Positions 38,312-48,180 of a stretch of DNA of 64,000 nucleotides are shown here, one piece after another. Under the pieces are notes generated by a model. That model did no database searches, had not been told where the DNA came from, and worked only from the letters and a program-made list of their open reading frames with translations. The number at the start of each line of letters is the position of its first letter. The first letter of the stretch is position 1. The stretch spans positions 29,663-93,662 of the forward strand of contig JARROJ010000021.1 of the NCBI GenBank assembly GCA_037384065.1. Reading direction: 5' to 3'. Origin of the DNA: JABDPF01 sp037384065. GTDB lineage: Bacteria > Pseudomonadota > Gammaproteobacteria > Xanthomonadales > SZUA-36. Position numbers and translations under genes: made by a program.

Positions 38312-39427
38312 ATGAAAATCGTCATCGACCGCAACATCCGCGGCGCCGCGGCGACCTTCGGGCGCCACGGCGAACTGCAGGCGATGGACGGCCGGGCCAT
38401 TCGACGAGCCGACCTGGTCGACGCCGATGTGCTGATCGTGCGCACCGCCACGCGCGTCGATCGCGACCTGCTGGACGGCACGCCGGTGCGCTTTGTCGGC
38501 ACGACCTCCATCGGCACGGATCACCTCGATATCCCCTACCTGGACGCGGCCGGCATCGCCTGGTCGAATGCGCCGGGGTGCAACGCCGATTCCGCGGCCG
38601 AGTATACGCTGGCGATGATGTGGCTGGCCTGCGAGCGGCTCGGTCGCCGCCTTGCGGATCAGCGCGTCGGCGTCATCGGCTGCGGCAACGTCGGCTCGCG
38701 GGTGCAGAGACTGCTTCGGGCGATCGGCGTCGACAGCATCGCCAATGATCCGCCGCTGGCCGACCGCGGCGTCGCGGGCCTGGTCGCACAGGACGAGGCC
38801 CTGTCCTGCGACATCGTCAGCCTGCACGTGCCGCTGACGCACGACGGGCCGTATCCCACGCACCGCATGATCGACGCTGACCGGCTGGCCGGGCTGCCGG
38901 CGGGCGCACTGCTCGTCAACGCCGCGCGCGGCGACGTGATCGACGGCGACGCGCTGCTCGACGCCGTGCGCGCAGGGCGCATTCGGGTCGCGCTCGACTG
39001 CTGGCCGGGCGAACCCTTGATCGAACCGGAACTGCTGCAGCGCAGCACCGTCGCCACCCCGCACGTGGCGGGCTACAGCGACGACGGCAAGCGCAACGGC
39101 ACGCGCATGGTCTACGAGGCGTATTGCCGTTCAGCGGGTATCGCCCCGTCCGCCCCGGCGCCCGACAGCCGGCGACTGGCGTTGTCCATCGACGCGCCGG
39201 AAACGGCCCTGGACGAAGCGCTGACAGCCGCCTGCTTCGTGGCCCGGCACGATGGCGAGATGCGTCGTCTCGCGACCGAGCAGACGGCCGGAATCGCGCG
39301 CGGTTTCGATCGCCTGCGCAAAAACTACCCGTTCCGGCGCGACTTTCAGGGTTGGGACGTGGACTGCCCGGACCGGGCCAGCGCGCGCCTGCTGACGGCA
39401 CTGGGATTCGCGGCCCACGGCGGCTGA
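38312..39427 (+). CDS. pdxB: 4-phosphoerythronate dehydrogenase
   Basis: PdxB oxidises erythronate-4-phosphate in the DXP-dependent pyridoxal phosphate pathway. It is 371 residues, a D-2-hydroxyacid dehydrogenase fold with an extra C-terminal dimerisation domain. Visible are MKIVIDRNIRGA, TTSIGTDHLDIPYLDAAGI, WSNAPGCNADSAAEYTL, NAD-binding VGVIGCGNVGSRV, NAARGDVIDGDALL and ATPHVAGYSDDGKRNGT. It starts 5 nt after the GGT-like gene. The PdxB-specific APGCN and C-terminal domain separate it from phosphoglycerate dehydrogenase. Confidence 0.94.
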   Translation: MKIVIDRNIRGAAATFGRHGELQAMDGRAIRRADLVDADVLIVRTATRVDRDLLDGTPVRFVGTTSIGTDHLDIPYLDAAGIAWSNAPGCNADSAAEYTLAMMWLACERLGRRLADQRVGVIGCGNVGSRVQRLLRAIGVDSIANDPPLADRGVAGLVAQDEALSCDIVSLHVPLTHDGPYPTHRMIDADRLAGLPAGALLVNAARGDVIDGDALLDAVRAGRIRVALDCWPGEPLIEPELLQRSTVATPHVAGYSDDGKRNGTRMVYEAYCRSAGIAPSAPAPDSRRLALSIDAPETALDEALTAACFVARHDGEMRRLATEQTAGIARGFDRLRKNYPFRRDFQGWDVDCPDRASARLLTALGFAAHGG

Positions 39428-39657
39428 ACCCGAACGCACCGGTCAATCGGTGCGCCGTACGGCCTCGACCTGCGCATCGGACAGGCCGACGACGCGCGCC
39501 GAATGCGCTCCGCGGTGAGTTCGAACGCCCGGGCCGCGCTCACGCCGGCTTTCGCGGGCCTGAATCGCCTCTGCCGAGCGGCTAAGCTATTGCTTTTCAA
39601 GGGTAGGACGCGTATCGTGCGCCGCCTGCCGGACATACCGGCCAACAGGACGGAACC

Positions 39658-41493
39658 GTGATCGAAAACCTTCGAAACATCGCCATCATCGCCCATGTCG
39701 ACCATGGCAAGACGACGCTCGTCGACCAGTTGCTGCAACAGTCAGGGACGCTGGGCGACCGCGCCGCCGCGCCGGAGCGCGTGATGGATTCGAACGAGTT
39801 GGAGAAAGAGCGCGGCATCACGATCCTCTCGAAGAACACCGCCATCGAGTGGAACGACGGCGCGAACGAGTATCACATCAACATCGTGGACACCCCGGGT
39901 CACGCGGATTTCGGTGGCGAAGTCGAGCGCATTCTCAGCATGGTGGATTCGGTGCTGTTGCTGGTCGACGCCGTCGACGGGCCGATGCCGCAGACGCGGT
40001 TCGTGACGCAGAAAGCCTTCGAGATGGGGTTCAAGCCCATCGTCGTCATCAACAAGGTCGACCGTGACGGCGCACGGCCGGACTGGGTGCTCGACCAGAC
40101 CTTCGAACTGTTCGACCAACTCGGCGCGAGCGACGAGCAACTCGATTTTCCGGTGGTCTACGCCTCGGCCCTGCGCGGGTACGCCAGCCTCGACAGCGAG
40201 ACGCGCGAGGGCGACATGCGGCCGCTGTTCGAAACCATCGTCGAGCAGGTGGCGCCGCCGCCGGTGAACGTCGACGGCCCCTTCCAGATGCGCGTCTCCT
40301 CGCTGGACTACAGTTCCTATGTCGGCGTGATCGGCATCGGCCGCGTGCAGCGCGGCACCGTCAAGCCCAATCAGCAGATCTGCGTGATCGACGTCGACGG
40401 GCACCCGCGCAACGCCCGCGTGCTGCAGGTGCTGGGGTTCCATGGCCTGGAACGGATCGAAGTCCCGTCGGCGCGGGCCGGCGACATCATCGCGATCACC
40501 GGCGTCGAAAACCTCCAGATTTCCGACACGCTGTGCGACCGGTCCGCACCGGAGGCGTTGCCGGCGCTGACGGTCGACGAGCCCACCATCAGCATGACCT
40601 TCCGCGTCAACAACTCGCCGTTCGCCGGGCGCGAGGGGAAGTACCTGACCAGCCGCCAGTTGCGCGAACGCCTGATGCGCGAAGCCAGCCACAACGTCGC
40701 GCTGCGCGTCGAGGACACCGAAAACCCGGAGCGCTTCAAGGTTTCCGGGCGCGGGGAACTGCACCTGTCGATCCTGATCGAAACCATGCGTCGGGAAGGA
40801 TATGAACTCGCGATTTCCAGGCCGGAAGTCATCCTGCACGAAACCGAACATGGCCGGGAAGAGCCCTACGAGACGCTGGTCGTCGACCTGGAAGCCGACT
40901 ACCAGGGCGCGGTCATGGAGCGCCTCGGCGAGCGCCGGGGCGAGCTGAAGAACATGCAGCTCGACGGCAAGGGTCGGGTTCGACTCGACTACCTGATCCC
41001 GGCCCGGGGCCTGATCGGCTTCCAGTCGGAATTCCGCACGCTGACCGCGGGAACCGGCCTGATGTTCCACGTGTTCGATCACTACGGCCCCTGGCGCAGC
41101 GGCGACATCTCGAAGCGCAGTAACGGCGTCCTGATCTCGAACGGCACCGGCAAGGCCCTGGCCTATGCCCTGTACAACCTCCAGGAACGCGGCCGGATGA
41201 TCATCGAGCCGGGCGTGGACGTTTACGAGGGCCAGGTGGTGGGCGTCCACAGCCGCGCCAACGACCTGACCGTGAACCCGCTGAAAGCGAAGCAACTGAC
41301 GAACATCCGCACGGTGCTGAAGGACGATGCCGTGCAGTTGGCCGCGCCGATAAAAATGACGCTGGAGCAGGCGCTGGAGTTCATCGAGGACGATGAACTG
41401 GTCGAGGTGACGCCGGACGCGATCCGCATTCGCAAGATCCACCTGCTCGAGCACGAACGCAAAAAGGCCAGCCGACAGAAGGACGAGGGCTAG
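39658..41493 (+). CDS. typA: Ribosome-associated GTPase TypA/BipA
   Basis: This translational GTPase of the EF-G family assists 50S assembly at low temperature and in stress. The 611-residue protein has G1 AHVDHGKTTL, G2 RGITILSKNTAI, G3 DTPGHADFGGEV and G4 VINKVDRDGARP. The C-terminal BipA-specific domain follows (LIPARGLIGFQSEFRTLTAG, GALHSRAND-like GVHSRANDLTVNPLKAKQLTN). The start is a GTG, MIENLRNIAIIAHV. It converges with the DAHP synthase gene. Confidence 0.97.
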   Translation: MIENLRNIAIIAHVDHGKTTLVDQLLQQSGTLGDRAAAPERVMDSNELEKERGITILSKNTAIEWNDGANEYHINIVDTPGHADFGGEVERILSMVDSVLLLVDAVDGPMPQTRFVTQKAFEMGFKPIVVINKVDRDGARPDWVLDQTFELFDQLGASDEQLDFPVVYASALRGYASLDSETREGDMRPLFETIVEQVAPPPVNVDGPFQMRVSSLDYSSYVGVIGIGRVQRGTVKPNQQICVIDVDGHPRNARVLQVLGFHGLERIEVPSARAGDIIAITGVENLQISDTLCDRSAPEALPALTVDEPTISMTFRVNNSPFAGREGKYLTSRQLRERLMREASHNVALRVEDTENPERFKVSGRGELHLSILIETMRREGYELAISRPEVILHETEHGREEPYETLVVDLEADYQGAVMERLGERRGELKNMQLDGKGRVRLDYLIPARGLIGFQSEFRTLTAGTGLMFHVFDHYGPWRSGDISKRSNGVLISNGTGKALAYALYNLQERGRMIIEPGVDVYEGQVVGVHSRANDLTVNPLKAKQLTNIRTVLKDDAVQLAAPIKMTLEQALEFIEDDELVEVTPDAIRIRKIHLLEHERKKASRQKDEG

Positions 41494-41557
41494 AACCGCT
41501 TCCCGGCGGTCCGGCCGGCCGGGGCGGCAATTCGGGACCGCGAACCCGCGAGTGGGG

Positions 41558-42952
41558 TCAGGTTCGGCCGCGGCCGTGCTTGCCGACGATCAGCATGGCC
41601 ATTTCGAGCGACTGCTCGTAGTTGAGGCGCGGATCGACGGTCGACTTGTAATCGCGCTTGAGGTCCTCGTCGGACAGGTTGCGCGCCCCGCCGGTGCATT
41701 CCGTCACGTTCTCGCCGGTCAGTTCGAGGTGCACGCCGCCGAGGATCGAGCCGTTGTCCTCGTGAATATCGAACGCCAGCTCCATCTCGTTCATGATCTT
41801 GCGGAAACGCCGGGTCTTGATGCCGTCGCCGGTGGACTCCGTGTTGCCGTGCATCGGATCGGAAATCCACAACACCGGGCTGCCGTGCGCCTGCACGGCC
41901 CGGATCAGCGCCGGCAGTTTCTCCTCGATATGGGCTTCGCCCATCCGGTGGATCAGCACGATCCGGCCCGGCGACCGTTGTGGGTTCAGGCGATCCAGCA
42001 ACCCGGTCAGCCAGTCCGCGTCCATGCCCGGGCCGACCTTGATCCCGATCGGATTGCGAATGCCGCGGAAATATTCGACGTGGGCGCCGTCCAGTTGCGC
42101 CGTGCGCATGCCGATCCATGGAAAGTGCGTGCCGAGGTTGAACCAACCCCACTGGCGCGGCACCTGCCGGCTCTGGGCCTGCTCGTACGGCAGGTGCAGG
42201 GCCTCGTGCGAGGTGAAGAAATCGACCCGGCGCAGGCTGCCCACGTCCCGCCCGGTGATGGTTTCCATGAACCGCAGGGACTTGCTCAGGCTTTCGGTGA
42301 TCTCGTGGAATTCGCCGGCCAGCGGGGAATGCTCGACCCAGCTCAGATCCCAGTACTCGGTGTGGTGCACGTCGGCGAAACCGCCGTCCACCAGCGAGCG
42401 CACGAAATTCATCGTCATCGCCGAGTAGGCGTGCGCCTTCAGCAGTCGGTCCGGGTCGGGGACCCGCGCCGCTTCGGTGAATTCGACGTCATTGACCAGG
42501 TCGCCGCGGTAACTGGGCAGGGTCACGCCGTCCCGCGTCTCGGTATCCGCCGAGCGCGGCTTGGCGTACTGACCGGCAAACCGGCCAACGCGCACCACGG
42601 GCATCTGCAAGCCGTGGATCAGGGCGAGGCTCATCTGCAGCAGCACCTTGAGCCGGTTCGTGATCAGCGGCGAGCAGACCTCGTTGAAATTCTCGGCGCA
42701 ATCACCGCCCTGCAGGAAAAAACGTTTGCCGGCCTGGGCCTCCGCGATCTGGTCGCGCAGGGACAGGATTTCCCAGGACGTGACCAGCGGGGGCAGTTCC
42801 GCCAGCTTGCGCAGGGCGGCCTCGAGCGCTTCCGGATCGGGATAGTTCGCCTGCTGCAGGGCCGGATGCCGCTGCCAACCGTCGGGCCGCCAGTCGGGCG
42901 CGGGATCGTTCGGGTTGACCGGACTTGCCGGCGTTCTTGGTACTGCACTCAT
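41558..42952 (-). CDS. 3-deoxy-7-phosphoheptulonate synthase, class II
   Basis: This enzyme makes DAHP from PEP and erythrose 4-phosphate, the entry step of the shikimate pathway. It is 464 residues and clearly class II (plant/Mycobacterium AroAII type) rather than the E. coli AroFGH type. Signatures are LQGGDCAENF, RVGRFAGQYAKPRS, LPSYRGDLVN, FFTSHEALHLPYE, IGIKVGPGM and GGVHLELTGENVTECTGG. It begins 10 nt after dsbB ends and is probably cotranscribed with it. Confidence 0.95.
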   Translation of the reverse strand: MSAVPRTPASPVNPNDPAPDWRPDGWQRHPALQQANYPDPEALEAALRKLAELPPLVTSWEILSLRDQIAEAQAGKRFFLQGGDCAENFNEVCSPLITNRLKVLLQMSLALIHGLQMPVVRVGRFAGQYAKPRSADTETRDGVTLPSYRGDLVNDVEFTEAARVPDPDRLLKAHAYSAMTMNFVRSLVDGGFADVHHTEYWDLSWVEHSPLAGEFHEITESLSKSLRFMETITGRDVGSLRRVDFFTSHEALHLPYEQAQSRQVPRQWGWFNLGTHFPWIGMRTAQLDGAHVEYFRGIRNPIGIKVGPGMDADWLTGLLDRLNPQRSPGRIVLIHRMGEAHIEEKLPALIRAVQAHGSPVLWISDPMHGNTESTGDGIKTRRFRKIMNEMELAFDIHEDNGSILGGVHLELTGENVTECTGGARNLSDEDLKRDYKSTVDPRLNYEQSLEMAMLIVGKHGRGRT

Positions 42953-42962
42953 GATATCGGGC

Positions 42963-43469
42963 TCAGATCCTGTCGCGTCGGTTGTAAATCAAGAGACCGA
43001 TGGTACCCACTGTGAACACCGTATACCAGACAAACGTCCAGCCCGGCATGCTGAGGCCGAGGAACTGCCAGATCACTTCGGCGCATTCGCCCGAGCCGTA
43101 GAAAACCTCGTTCAGCACGTCGGTGAAGGGCATCGTTTCGAGCATGTAGTTCAGCCCCATCCCGCAGTCGGGCACCTGGTCGGCAGGCAGGCTCTGCAGC
43201 CACAGGTGACGCCCGGCGATGAGCATGCCGGCGATGCCGCCCAGGATCACGAGGAGTGCGTAGAACCAGCGCCCGGTGCGACCCGGACCGTGTACGGCGC
43301 CGACCAGCGCGACCGCGCCGATGAACATGAACGTGACGCGCTGGAACACACACAGCGGACACGGGTCCAGGAAGTCGACGTGTTGCACGTACAACGCGTA
43401 GGAAACCATGCCGAAACACGCCAGGGCGACGATGAAAAACCAGACTCGGGGCCGGAACAGTAAACTCAC
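42963..43469 (-). CDS. dsbB: Disulfide bond formation protein DsbB
   Basis: DsbB is a four-helix inner-membrane enzyme that reoxidises DsbA using quinone. It has 168 residues from a GTG at 43469 with GAGG eight bases upstream; another GTG two codons earlier is too close to the SD. The first redox pair is Cys37-Pro-Leu-Cys40 (DPCPLCVFQR). The second is Cys102 and Cys129 in the periplasmic loop (PDCGMGLNYML, GSGECAEV). All four catalytic cysteines are present. The frame continues far upstream, but that extension is antisense to hutU. Confidence 0.93.
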   Translation of the reverse strand: MSLLFRPRVWFFIVALACFGMVSYALYVQHVDFLDPCPLCVFQRVTFMFIGAVALVGAVHGPGRTGRWFYALLVILGGIAGMLIAGRHLWLQSLPADQVPDCGMGLNYMLETMPFTDVLNEVFYGSGECAEVIWQFLGLSMPGWTFVWYTVFTVGTIGLLIYNRRDRI

Positions 43470-43552
43470 ATTCACATCCTCGATGTTGCCCTCGCACCGG
43501 CGAGCAGCGCTTCCGCGGCACGAAAGACCCGGCTTAGGTAACCGGGTTGATT

Positions 43553-43558
43553 TATAAT
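43553..43558 (+). promoter_or_regulatory. -10 element of the hut genes
   Basis: A perfect TATAAT lies 37 bases before the hutU ATG. The -35 region is poor, suggesting an activator or weak basal expression. An in-frame ATG at 43557 overlaps this hexamer, so the start at 43596 is preferred. Confidence 0.45.
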
Positions 43559-43595
43559 GAAAGGTCCGCCCAACCGGACACGACAGGCACGAATA

Positions 43596-45275
43596 ATGAG
43601 CGCTATCCCCAGCAATTACAAGACCGCAGGACGCGCGCCGATTCACGCCCCCACGGGCTCCGCGCTGAGCTGCAAGGGCTGGCACCAGGAAGCCGCGATG
43701 CGCATGTTGATGAACAATCTCGATCCCGATGTCGCCGAAAAGCCGGACGAGCTGATCATTTACGGCGGAACGGGAAAAGCGGCGCGCAACTGGGCCTGTT
43801 ACGAGCAGATCGTCGCCACGCTGCGACGCCTGGAAAACGACGAGACGATGCTGGTGCAGAGCGGCAAACCGGTCGGTGTCTTCCGCACCCACGAAGAGGC
43901 GCCCCGCGTGTTGATCGCCAATGCCAACCTCGTGCCGCGCTGGGGCACCTGGGACGTGTTCCGCGATCTCGAGCGCAAGGGACTGACCATGTACGGCCAG
44001 ATGACGGCCGGCAGCTGGATCTACATCGGCTCGCAGGGCATCGTTCAGGGCACGTATGAAACGTTCGCGGAGTGCGCCAACCAGCACTTCGACGGCAGCC
44101 TGTCCGGCAAACTGGTGGTGACGGCGGGGCTCGGCGGCATGGGCGGCGCGCAGCCGCTGGCCGTAACGATGAACGACGGCCTCTGCCTGGCGGTCGAGGT
44201 CGACCCCCGGCGCATCCGGCGCCGCGTGGAAACCGGTTACTGCGACGTGATGTCGGACGATCTCGACGAGGCCCTCGGACTGCTGGAAGAGGCGCAGGGC
44301 GGTCTCTCCGTCGGTCTGCTCGGCAACATCGCCGACGTGCTGCCGGAACTCGAGCGCCGCGGCATCGTTCCGGACGTCATTACCGATCAGACCTCGGCGC
44401 ACGACCTGCGCTACGGGTACATCCCGGCCGGCTACTCGCTCGAGGAGGCCGACCGCCTGCGTGAGACGGACACGGAGGCGTACGACAATGCGGTGCTCGA
44501 CTCGATGGTCGTGCACGTGCAGTCCATTCTGAATCTGCAGAAGAAAGGCGCCGTGTGCTTCGATTACGGCAACAACCTGCGCGGCCAGGTGGCGGATCAC
44601 CGCGGCATGGCGGAGGCCTTCGACTACCCGGGATTCGTTCCGGCCTATATCCGCCCCCTGTTCTGCAAGGGCGCCGGCCCCTTCCGCTGGGCCGCGCTGA
44701 GCGGCAACCCGGCCGACATCCAGGCCACCGACGAGGCGATTCTCGAACTGTTCCCGGACAAGGAAGGCCTGCACCGCTGGGTGAGGAAGGCGCGCGAGAA
44801 GATCCGCTTCCAGGGCCTGCCCTCCCGGATCTGCTGGTTGGAATACGGCGAACGGGCCGAAGCGGGGCTCAAGTTCAACTGGCTGGTTCGCACCGGCAAG
44901 GTCGATGCGCCGATCGTCATCGGCCGCGACCACCTCGATACGGGTTCCGTTGCATCCCCGAACCGCGAGACCGAGGCCATGCGCGACGGCTCGGACGCGA
45001 TCGCGGACTGGCCGCTGCTGAACGCAATGCTCAACACCGCCTGCGGCGCCAGCTGGGTATCGATCCACCACGGCGGCGGGGTCGGCATCGGTTATTCGCT
45101 GCACGCCGGAATGGTCTGCGTCGCGGAAGGCAGCGAGATGGCGGACCGCCGGCTCGAGCGCGTCCTGACCGCGGACCCGGGCACGGGCGTGATGCGTCAC
45201 GCCGACGCCGGTTACGAGACCGCCGTCGAAACCGCCCGCGAGCGCGGCGTCGACCTGCCGATGATCAACGGCTGA
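43596..45275 (+). CDS. hutU: Urocanate hydratase
   Basis: HutU converts urocanate to imidazolonepropionate in histidine catabolism, using NAD+ as electrophile. It has 559 residues from ATG 43596 (MSAIPSNYKTAGRAPIHAP). Conserved motifs are ELIIYGGTGKAARNW, YGQMTAGSWIYIGSQGIVQG, GLGGMGGAQPLAVTM for NAD binding, DQTSAHDLRYGYIP, and GGGVGIGYSLHAGMVCVAEG near the C-terminus. It is followed by hutH after 4 nt. Confidence 0.97.
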   Translation: MSAIPSNYKTAGRAPIHAPTGSALSCKGWHQEAAMRMLMNNLDPDVAEKPDELIIYGGTGKAARNWACYEQIVATLRRLENDETMLVQSGKPVGVFRTHEEAPRVLIANANLVPRWGTWDVFRDLERKGLTMYGQMTAGSWIYIGSQGIVQGTYETFAECANQHFDGSLSGKLVVTAGLGGMGGAQPLAVTMNDGLCLAVEVDPRRIRRRVETGYCDVMSDDLDEALGLLEEAQGGLSVGLLGNIADVLPELERRGIVPDVITDQTSAHDLRYGYIPAGYSLEEADRLRETDTEAYDNAVLDSMVVHVQSILNLQKKGAVCFDYGNNLRGQVADHRGMAEAFDYPGFVPAYIRPLFCKGAGPFRWAALSGNPADIQATDEAILELFPDKEGLHRWVRKAREKIRFQGLPSRICWLEYGERAEAGLKFNWLVRTGKVDAPIVIGRDHLDTGSVASPNRETEAMRDGSDAIADWPLLNAMLNTACGASWVSIHHGGGVGIGYSLHAGMVCVAEGSEMADRRLERVLTADPGTGVMRHADAGYETAVETARERGVDLPMING

Positions 45276-45279
45276 AGCG

Positions 45280-46776
45280 ATGGTCCGGGTCGCCACGCTG
45301 TATCGCGATCTGGCCGACCGGATGGCGGAACTGCGGTCGGCCCACGAGGCCGTCGCCGCGAGCCGCTCGGTGGTGCTGCGTGCGCTCGACGACGGCCGCG
45401 CCCATTACGGCATCAACACCGGCTTCGGCAGTCTTGCGAACCGGCGGATCGGCCCGGAGCAACTGAGCGAACTGCAGCAGAACATCCTGCTCAGCCACGC
45501 CTGCGGTGTCGGCGACCCGGTCCCGACTGCGATCACCCGCCTGATGCTGCAGCTGAAAATCCACGCCCTGGGCCTGGGGCAATCCGGCATCTCGAGAACG
45601 ACCTTCCGCCAACTGCTGGCGATCGAGGAAAGCGGGCTCGTGCCGTGGGTGCCGAGCCGCGGCAGTGTCGGGGCATCCGGCGACCTCGCGCCGCTGGCCC
45701 ACCTCTGCCTGCCGCTGATCGGCCGCGGCGAAGTCTGGAACGGCGATTTCAGCGGCAAGGAAAAAGCCGAACGCGCGATGCGTCGCCTGGAACTCGAACC
45801 GATCGCCCTGCAGGCCAAGGACGGACTCGCCCTGATCAACGGCACGCAGCTGATGACCGCCTATGGCGCCTTCGTTCTCGAGCGCGCCCGCGTCCTGCAA
45901 ACCGAGGCGGACATTCTCGCCGGGATGAGCCTGGAGGCCCTGCAGGGCAGCGCCGCGCCGTTCGATCCGAGAATCCACGCGATTCGTCCGCATGCCGGCC
46001 AGATCGCCGTGGCGGCGAACGTGCGGCGCCTGCTGGAGCACAGTGAAATCCTCGATTCGCACCGCGACTGCGGGCGCGTCCAGGACCCGTACTGTCTGCG
46101 CTGCGTGCCGCAGGTGCACGGCGCCAGCCGCGATGCGCTTGCGTACGCCACCGGAGTGGTCGACACCGAGCTCAACTCGGTCACCGACAACCCGCTGGTA
46201 TTCGAAAACGGCGACATCATTTCCGGCGGCAATTTCCACGGACAGCCGCTGGCCCTGGCGCTCGATTTCGCCGCCATGGCGCTGGCCGAACTGGCCAGCA
46301 TTTCCGAGCGGCGCACCTACCTGTTGCTCGAGGGCGTGGATGGTCTGCCGAAATTCCTGATGCACGACACCGGCGTCAACTCCGGGTTCATGATCCCGCA
46401 GTACACGGCGGCCGCGCTGGTGTCGGAAAACAAGGTGCTGTGCCACCCGGCGAGCGTCGACTCCATTCCGACCAGCCTCGGCCAGGAAGACCACGTCAGC
46501 ATGGGGTCGATCAGCGCGCTGAAACTGCTGTCCGTGCTGCACAACGTGGAGCGCGTGCTGGCCGTCGAATTCCTGACGGCCGCCCAGGCGCTGGACTTCC
46601 GCGCTCCGCGCAAACCGGGCCGCGGCGTGCACGTGGCGCACGGCATGCTGCGCGCGCGGATCGGTCACGCGGATCGCGATTACGAGGTGCGCAACGACCT
46701 CGACGTCTGCACCGAATTGCTGCGCTCGGGTGAACTGGCCGATACCGTGCAGGCGTCGATCGGCGCGCTGGACTGA
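45280..46776 (+). CDS. hutH: Histidine ammonia-lyase
   Basis: HutH eliminates ammonia from histidine to give urocanate. The 498-residue protein forms the MIO cofactor from Ala132-Ser133-Gly134 (GSVGASGDLAPLAHL). Other signatures include YGINTGFGSLANRRI, SHACGVGDPVP, QDPYCLRCVPQVHGA, SVTDNPLVF and GGNFHGQPLA. Its last base is the first base of the hutI ATG. In many bacteria hutH follows hutU in one operon, as here. Confidence 0.97.
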   Translation: MVRVATLYRDLADRMAELRSAHEAVAASRSVVLRALDDGRAHYGINTGFGSLANRRIGPEQLSELQQNILLSHACGVGDPVPTAITRLMLQLKIHALGLGQSGISRTTFRQLLAIEESGLVPWVPSRGSVGASGDLAPLAHLCLPLIGRGEVWNGDFSGKEKAERAMRRLELEPIALQAKDGLALINGTQLMTAYGAFVLERARVLQTEADILAGMSLEALQGSAAPFDPRIHAIRPHAGQIAVAANVRRLLEHSEILDSHRDCGRVQDPYCLRCVPQVHGASRDALAYATGVVDTELNSVTDNPLVFENGDIISGGNFHGQPLALALDFAAMALAELASISERRTYLLLEGVDGLPKFLMHDTGVNSGFMIPQYTAAALVSENKVLCHPASVDSIPTSLGQEDHVSMGSISALKLLSVLHNVERVLAVEFLTAAQALDFRAPRKPGRGVHVAHGMLRARIGHADRDYEVRNDLDVCTELLRSGELADTVQASIGALD

Positions 46777-47999
46777 TGCTCGTTCTCGAACACGTCTCCG
46801 AACTGGCCACCTGCCCGCCCGGCCATCCGCAGGACGATGCCGGCCTGATCCGCGACGCCGCACTGGTCGCCGATCACGGCGAGATTCTCTGGGTCGGACG
46901 CACCGCGGATCTGCCGGCGGCATTTCGCCCCGGGCCGTCGTCCGGTCAACGCATCGACTGCAGCGGACGCCTGGTCATTCCCGGTCTGGTCGATTGCCAC
47001 ACGCACCTGTGTTTCGGCGGCTGGCGGGGCGACGAATTCGAGCAACGACTCGCCGGCGCGAGTTACCAGGAGATCGCCGCCGCGGGCGGCGGAATCCTGC
47101 GCACCGTCGCAGCGACCCGCGCGACCGGTCGCGCTGAACTGCTGGCGAAGGCGCGAGCAGCGCTGGACGGCATGCTGCGCCTCGGCGTGACGACCGTGGA
47201 ATGCAAGAGCGGCTACGGGCTCGACGAGGCCAATGAGCTCAAGCAGCTTCACGTGTACCGCGAACTCGACGCCACGCATGCGACCGACCTGGTGCCGACG
47301 TTTCTCGGCGCGCACGTCATTCCGCCGGAGTACCGTGATGACCGCGCGGGCTACGTCGACCTGCTCTGCAACCGACTGATCCCGGCCGTGGCCGACGAGG
47401 GGCTGGCCGAATTCTGCGACGCGTTCGTCGAACGCGGCGCCTTTACGGTTGCCGAAGGCCGACGCATCCTGTCCGCGGCCCGCGAGCACGGTCTCGGCAT
47501 CAAACTGCATGCCGACCAGTTGTCGGATGGCGGTGGCGCGTCGCTGGCGGCCGAGTTCGGCGCCGTTTCCGCCGAGCACCTGGAATACATCGGTGACGAC
47601 GGCGTGGCGGACCTCCTCGAGGCCGGGACGGTCGCAGTCAGCCTGCCGCTGGCCTCGCTCTACCTGGGCGAGCGGTACCTGCCCGCGCGCCGACTGCTGA
47701 CCGCCGGCGTCCCGGTCGCGGTCGCAACCGATTTCAATCCCGGCTCCGCGCCCAGCTACCACCTGCCGCTGGCCATGACCCTGGCCTGCGTCAACCAGTC
47801 GATGACGCCGCAGGAGGCCCTGAACGGCGCCACGACCGTTGCGGCCCGCGCCCTCGCCCGCGACGACCGGATCGGTTCCCTGCTGCCCGGTTACCGGGCC
47901 GATTTCGCGGTGATCGACAGCCCGGCCCTGAACCACTGGCTGTACCAGTTCGTGCCCAACGCCTGTCTCGCCGTCTACAAGAACGGCGCGGCCTGCTGA
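46776..47999 (+). CDS. hutI: Imidazolonepropionase
   Basis: HutI hydrolyses imidazolonepropionate to N-formimino-glutamate. The 407-residue protein is a metal-dependent amidohydrolase with VIPGLVDCHTHLCFGG, the lysine/glutamate region TTVECKSGYGLDEANELK, metal His in GAHVIPPEYR and KLHADQLSDGG, and Asp in VAVATDFNPGSAPSYHLPLAM. It is the last hut gene; no hutG, hutF or hutC is visible here, so the final steps must be encoded elsewhere. Confidence 0.96.
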   Translation: MLVLEHVSELATCPPGHPQDDAGLIRDAALVADHGEILWVGRTADLPAAFRPGPSSGQRIDCSGRLVIPGLVDCHTHLCFGGWRGDEFEQRLAGASYQEIAAAGGGILRTVAATRATGRAELLAKARAALDGMLRLGVTTVECKSGYGLDEANELKQLHVYRELDATHATDLVPTFLGAHVIPPEYRDDRAGYVDLLCNRLIPAVADEGLAEFCDAFVERGAFTVAEGRRILSAAREHGLGIKLHADQLSDGGGASLAAEFGAVSAEHLEYIGDDGVADLLEAGTVAVSLPLASLYLGERYLPARRLLTAGVPVAVATDFNPGSAPSYHLPLAMTLACVNQSMTPQEALNGATTVAARALARDDRIGSLLPGYRADFAVIDSPALNHWLYQFVPNACLAVYKNGAAC

Positions 48000-48142
48000 T
48001 CCGCAACGCCGGATCGCGGGCGTCACCGCGTGTCGTCAGCCGCCGTGCGGTTCGCGACGCCGCGTGCGCGAAGGGGCGCAGAATCTTCCGCAGACTTGAT
48101 CCAGGTCTATGTACTCCCCCTTGCATTTCCTCTAAAATACCC

Positions 48143-48161
48143 CTAAATGAAAATCATTCTC
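48143..48161. promoter_or_regulatory. Fur box upstream of feoA
   Basis: The 19 bases CTAAATGAAAATCATTCTC match the canonical Fur box at 14 of 19 positions, including AATGA and AATCATT. It ends 19 bases before the feoA ATG. A -10-like TAAAAT sits at 48133-48138. Iron-dependent repression of feoAB is the natural reading. The rest of the 181-base hutI-feoA gap shows no gene. Confidence 0.75.
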
Positions 48162-48180
48162 AATTAGAAGTTGAACGTTT

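Noticed and set aside
42963..45296. A 777-codon minus-strand frame including dsbB
   Set aside because: Only the last 168 codons are DsbB; the rest is antisense to hutU with no SD and no domains.
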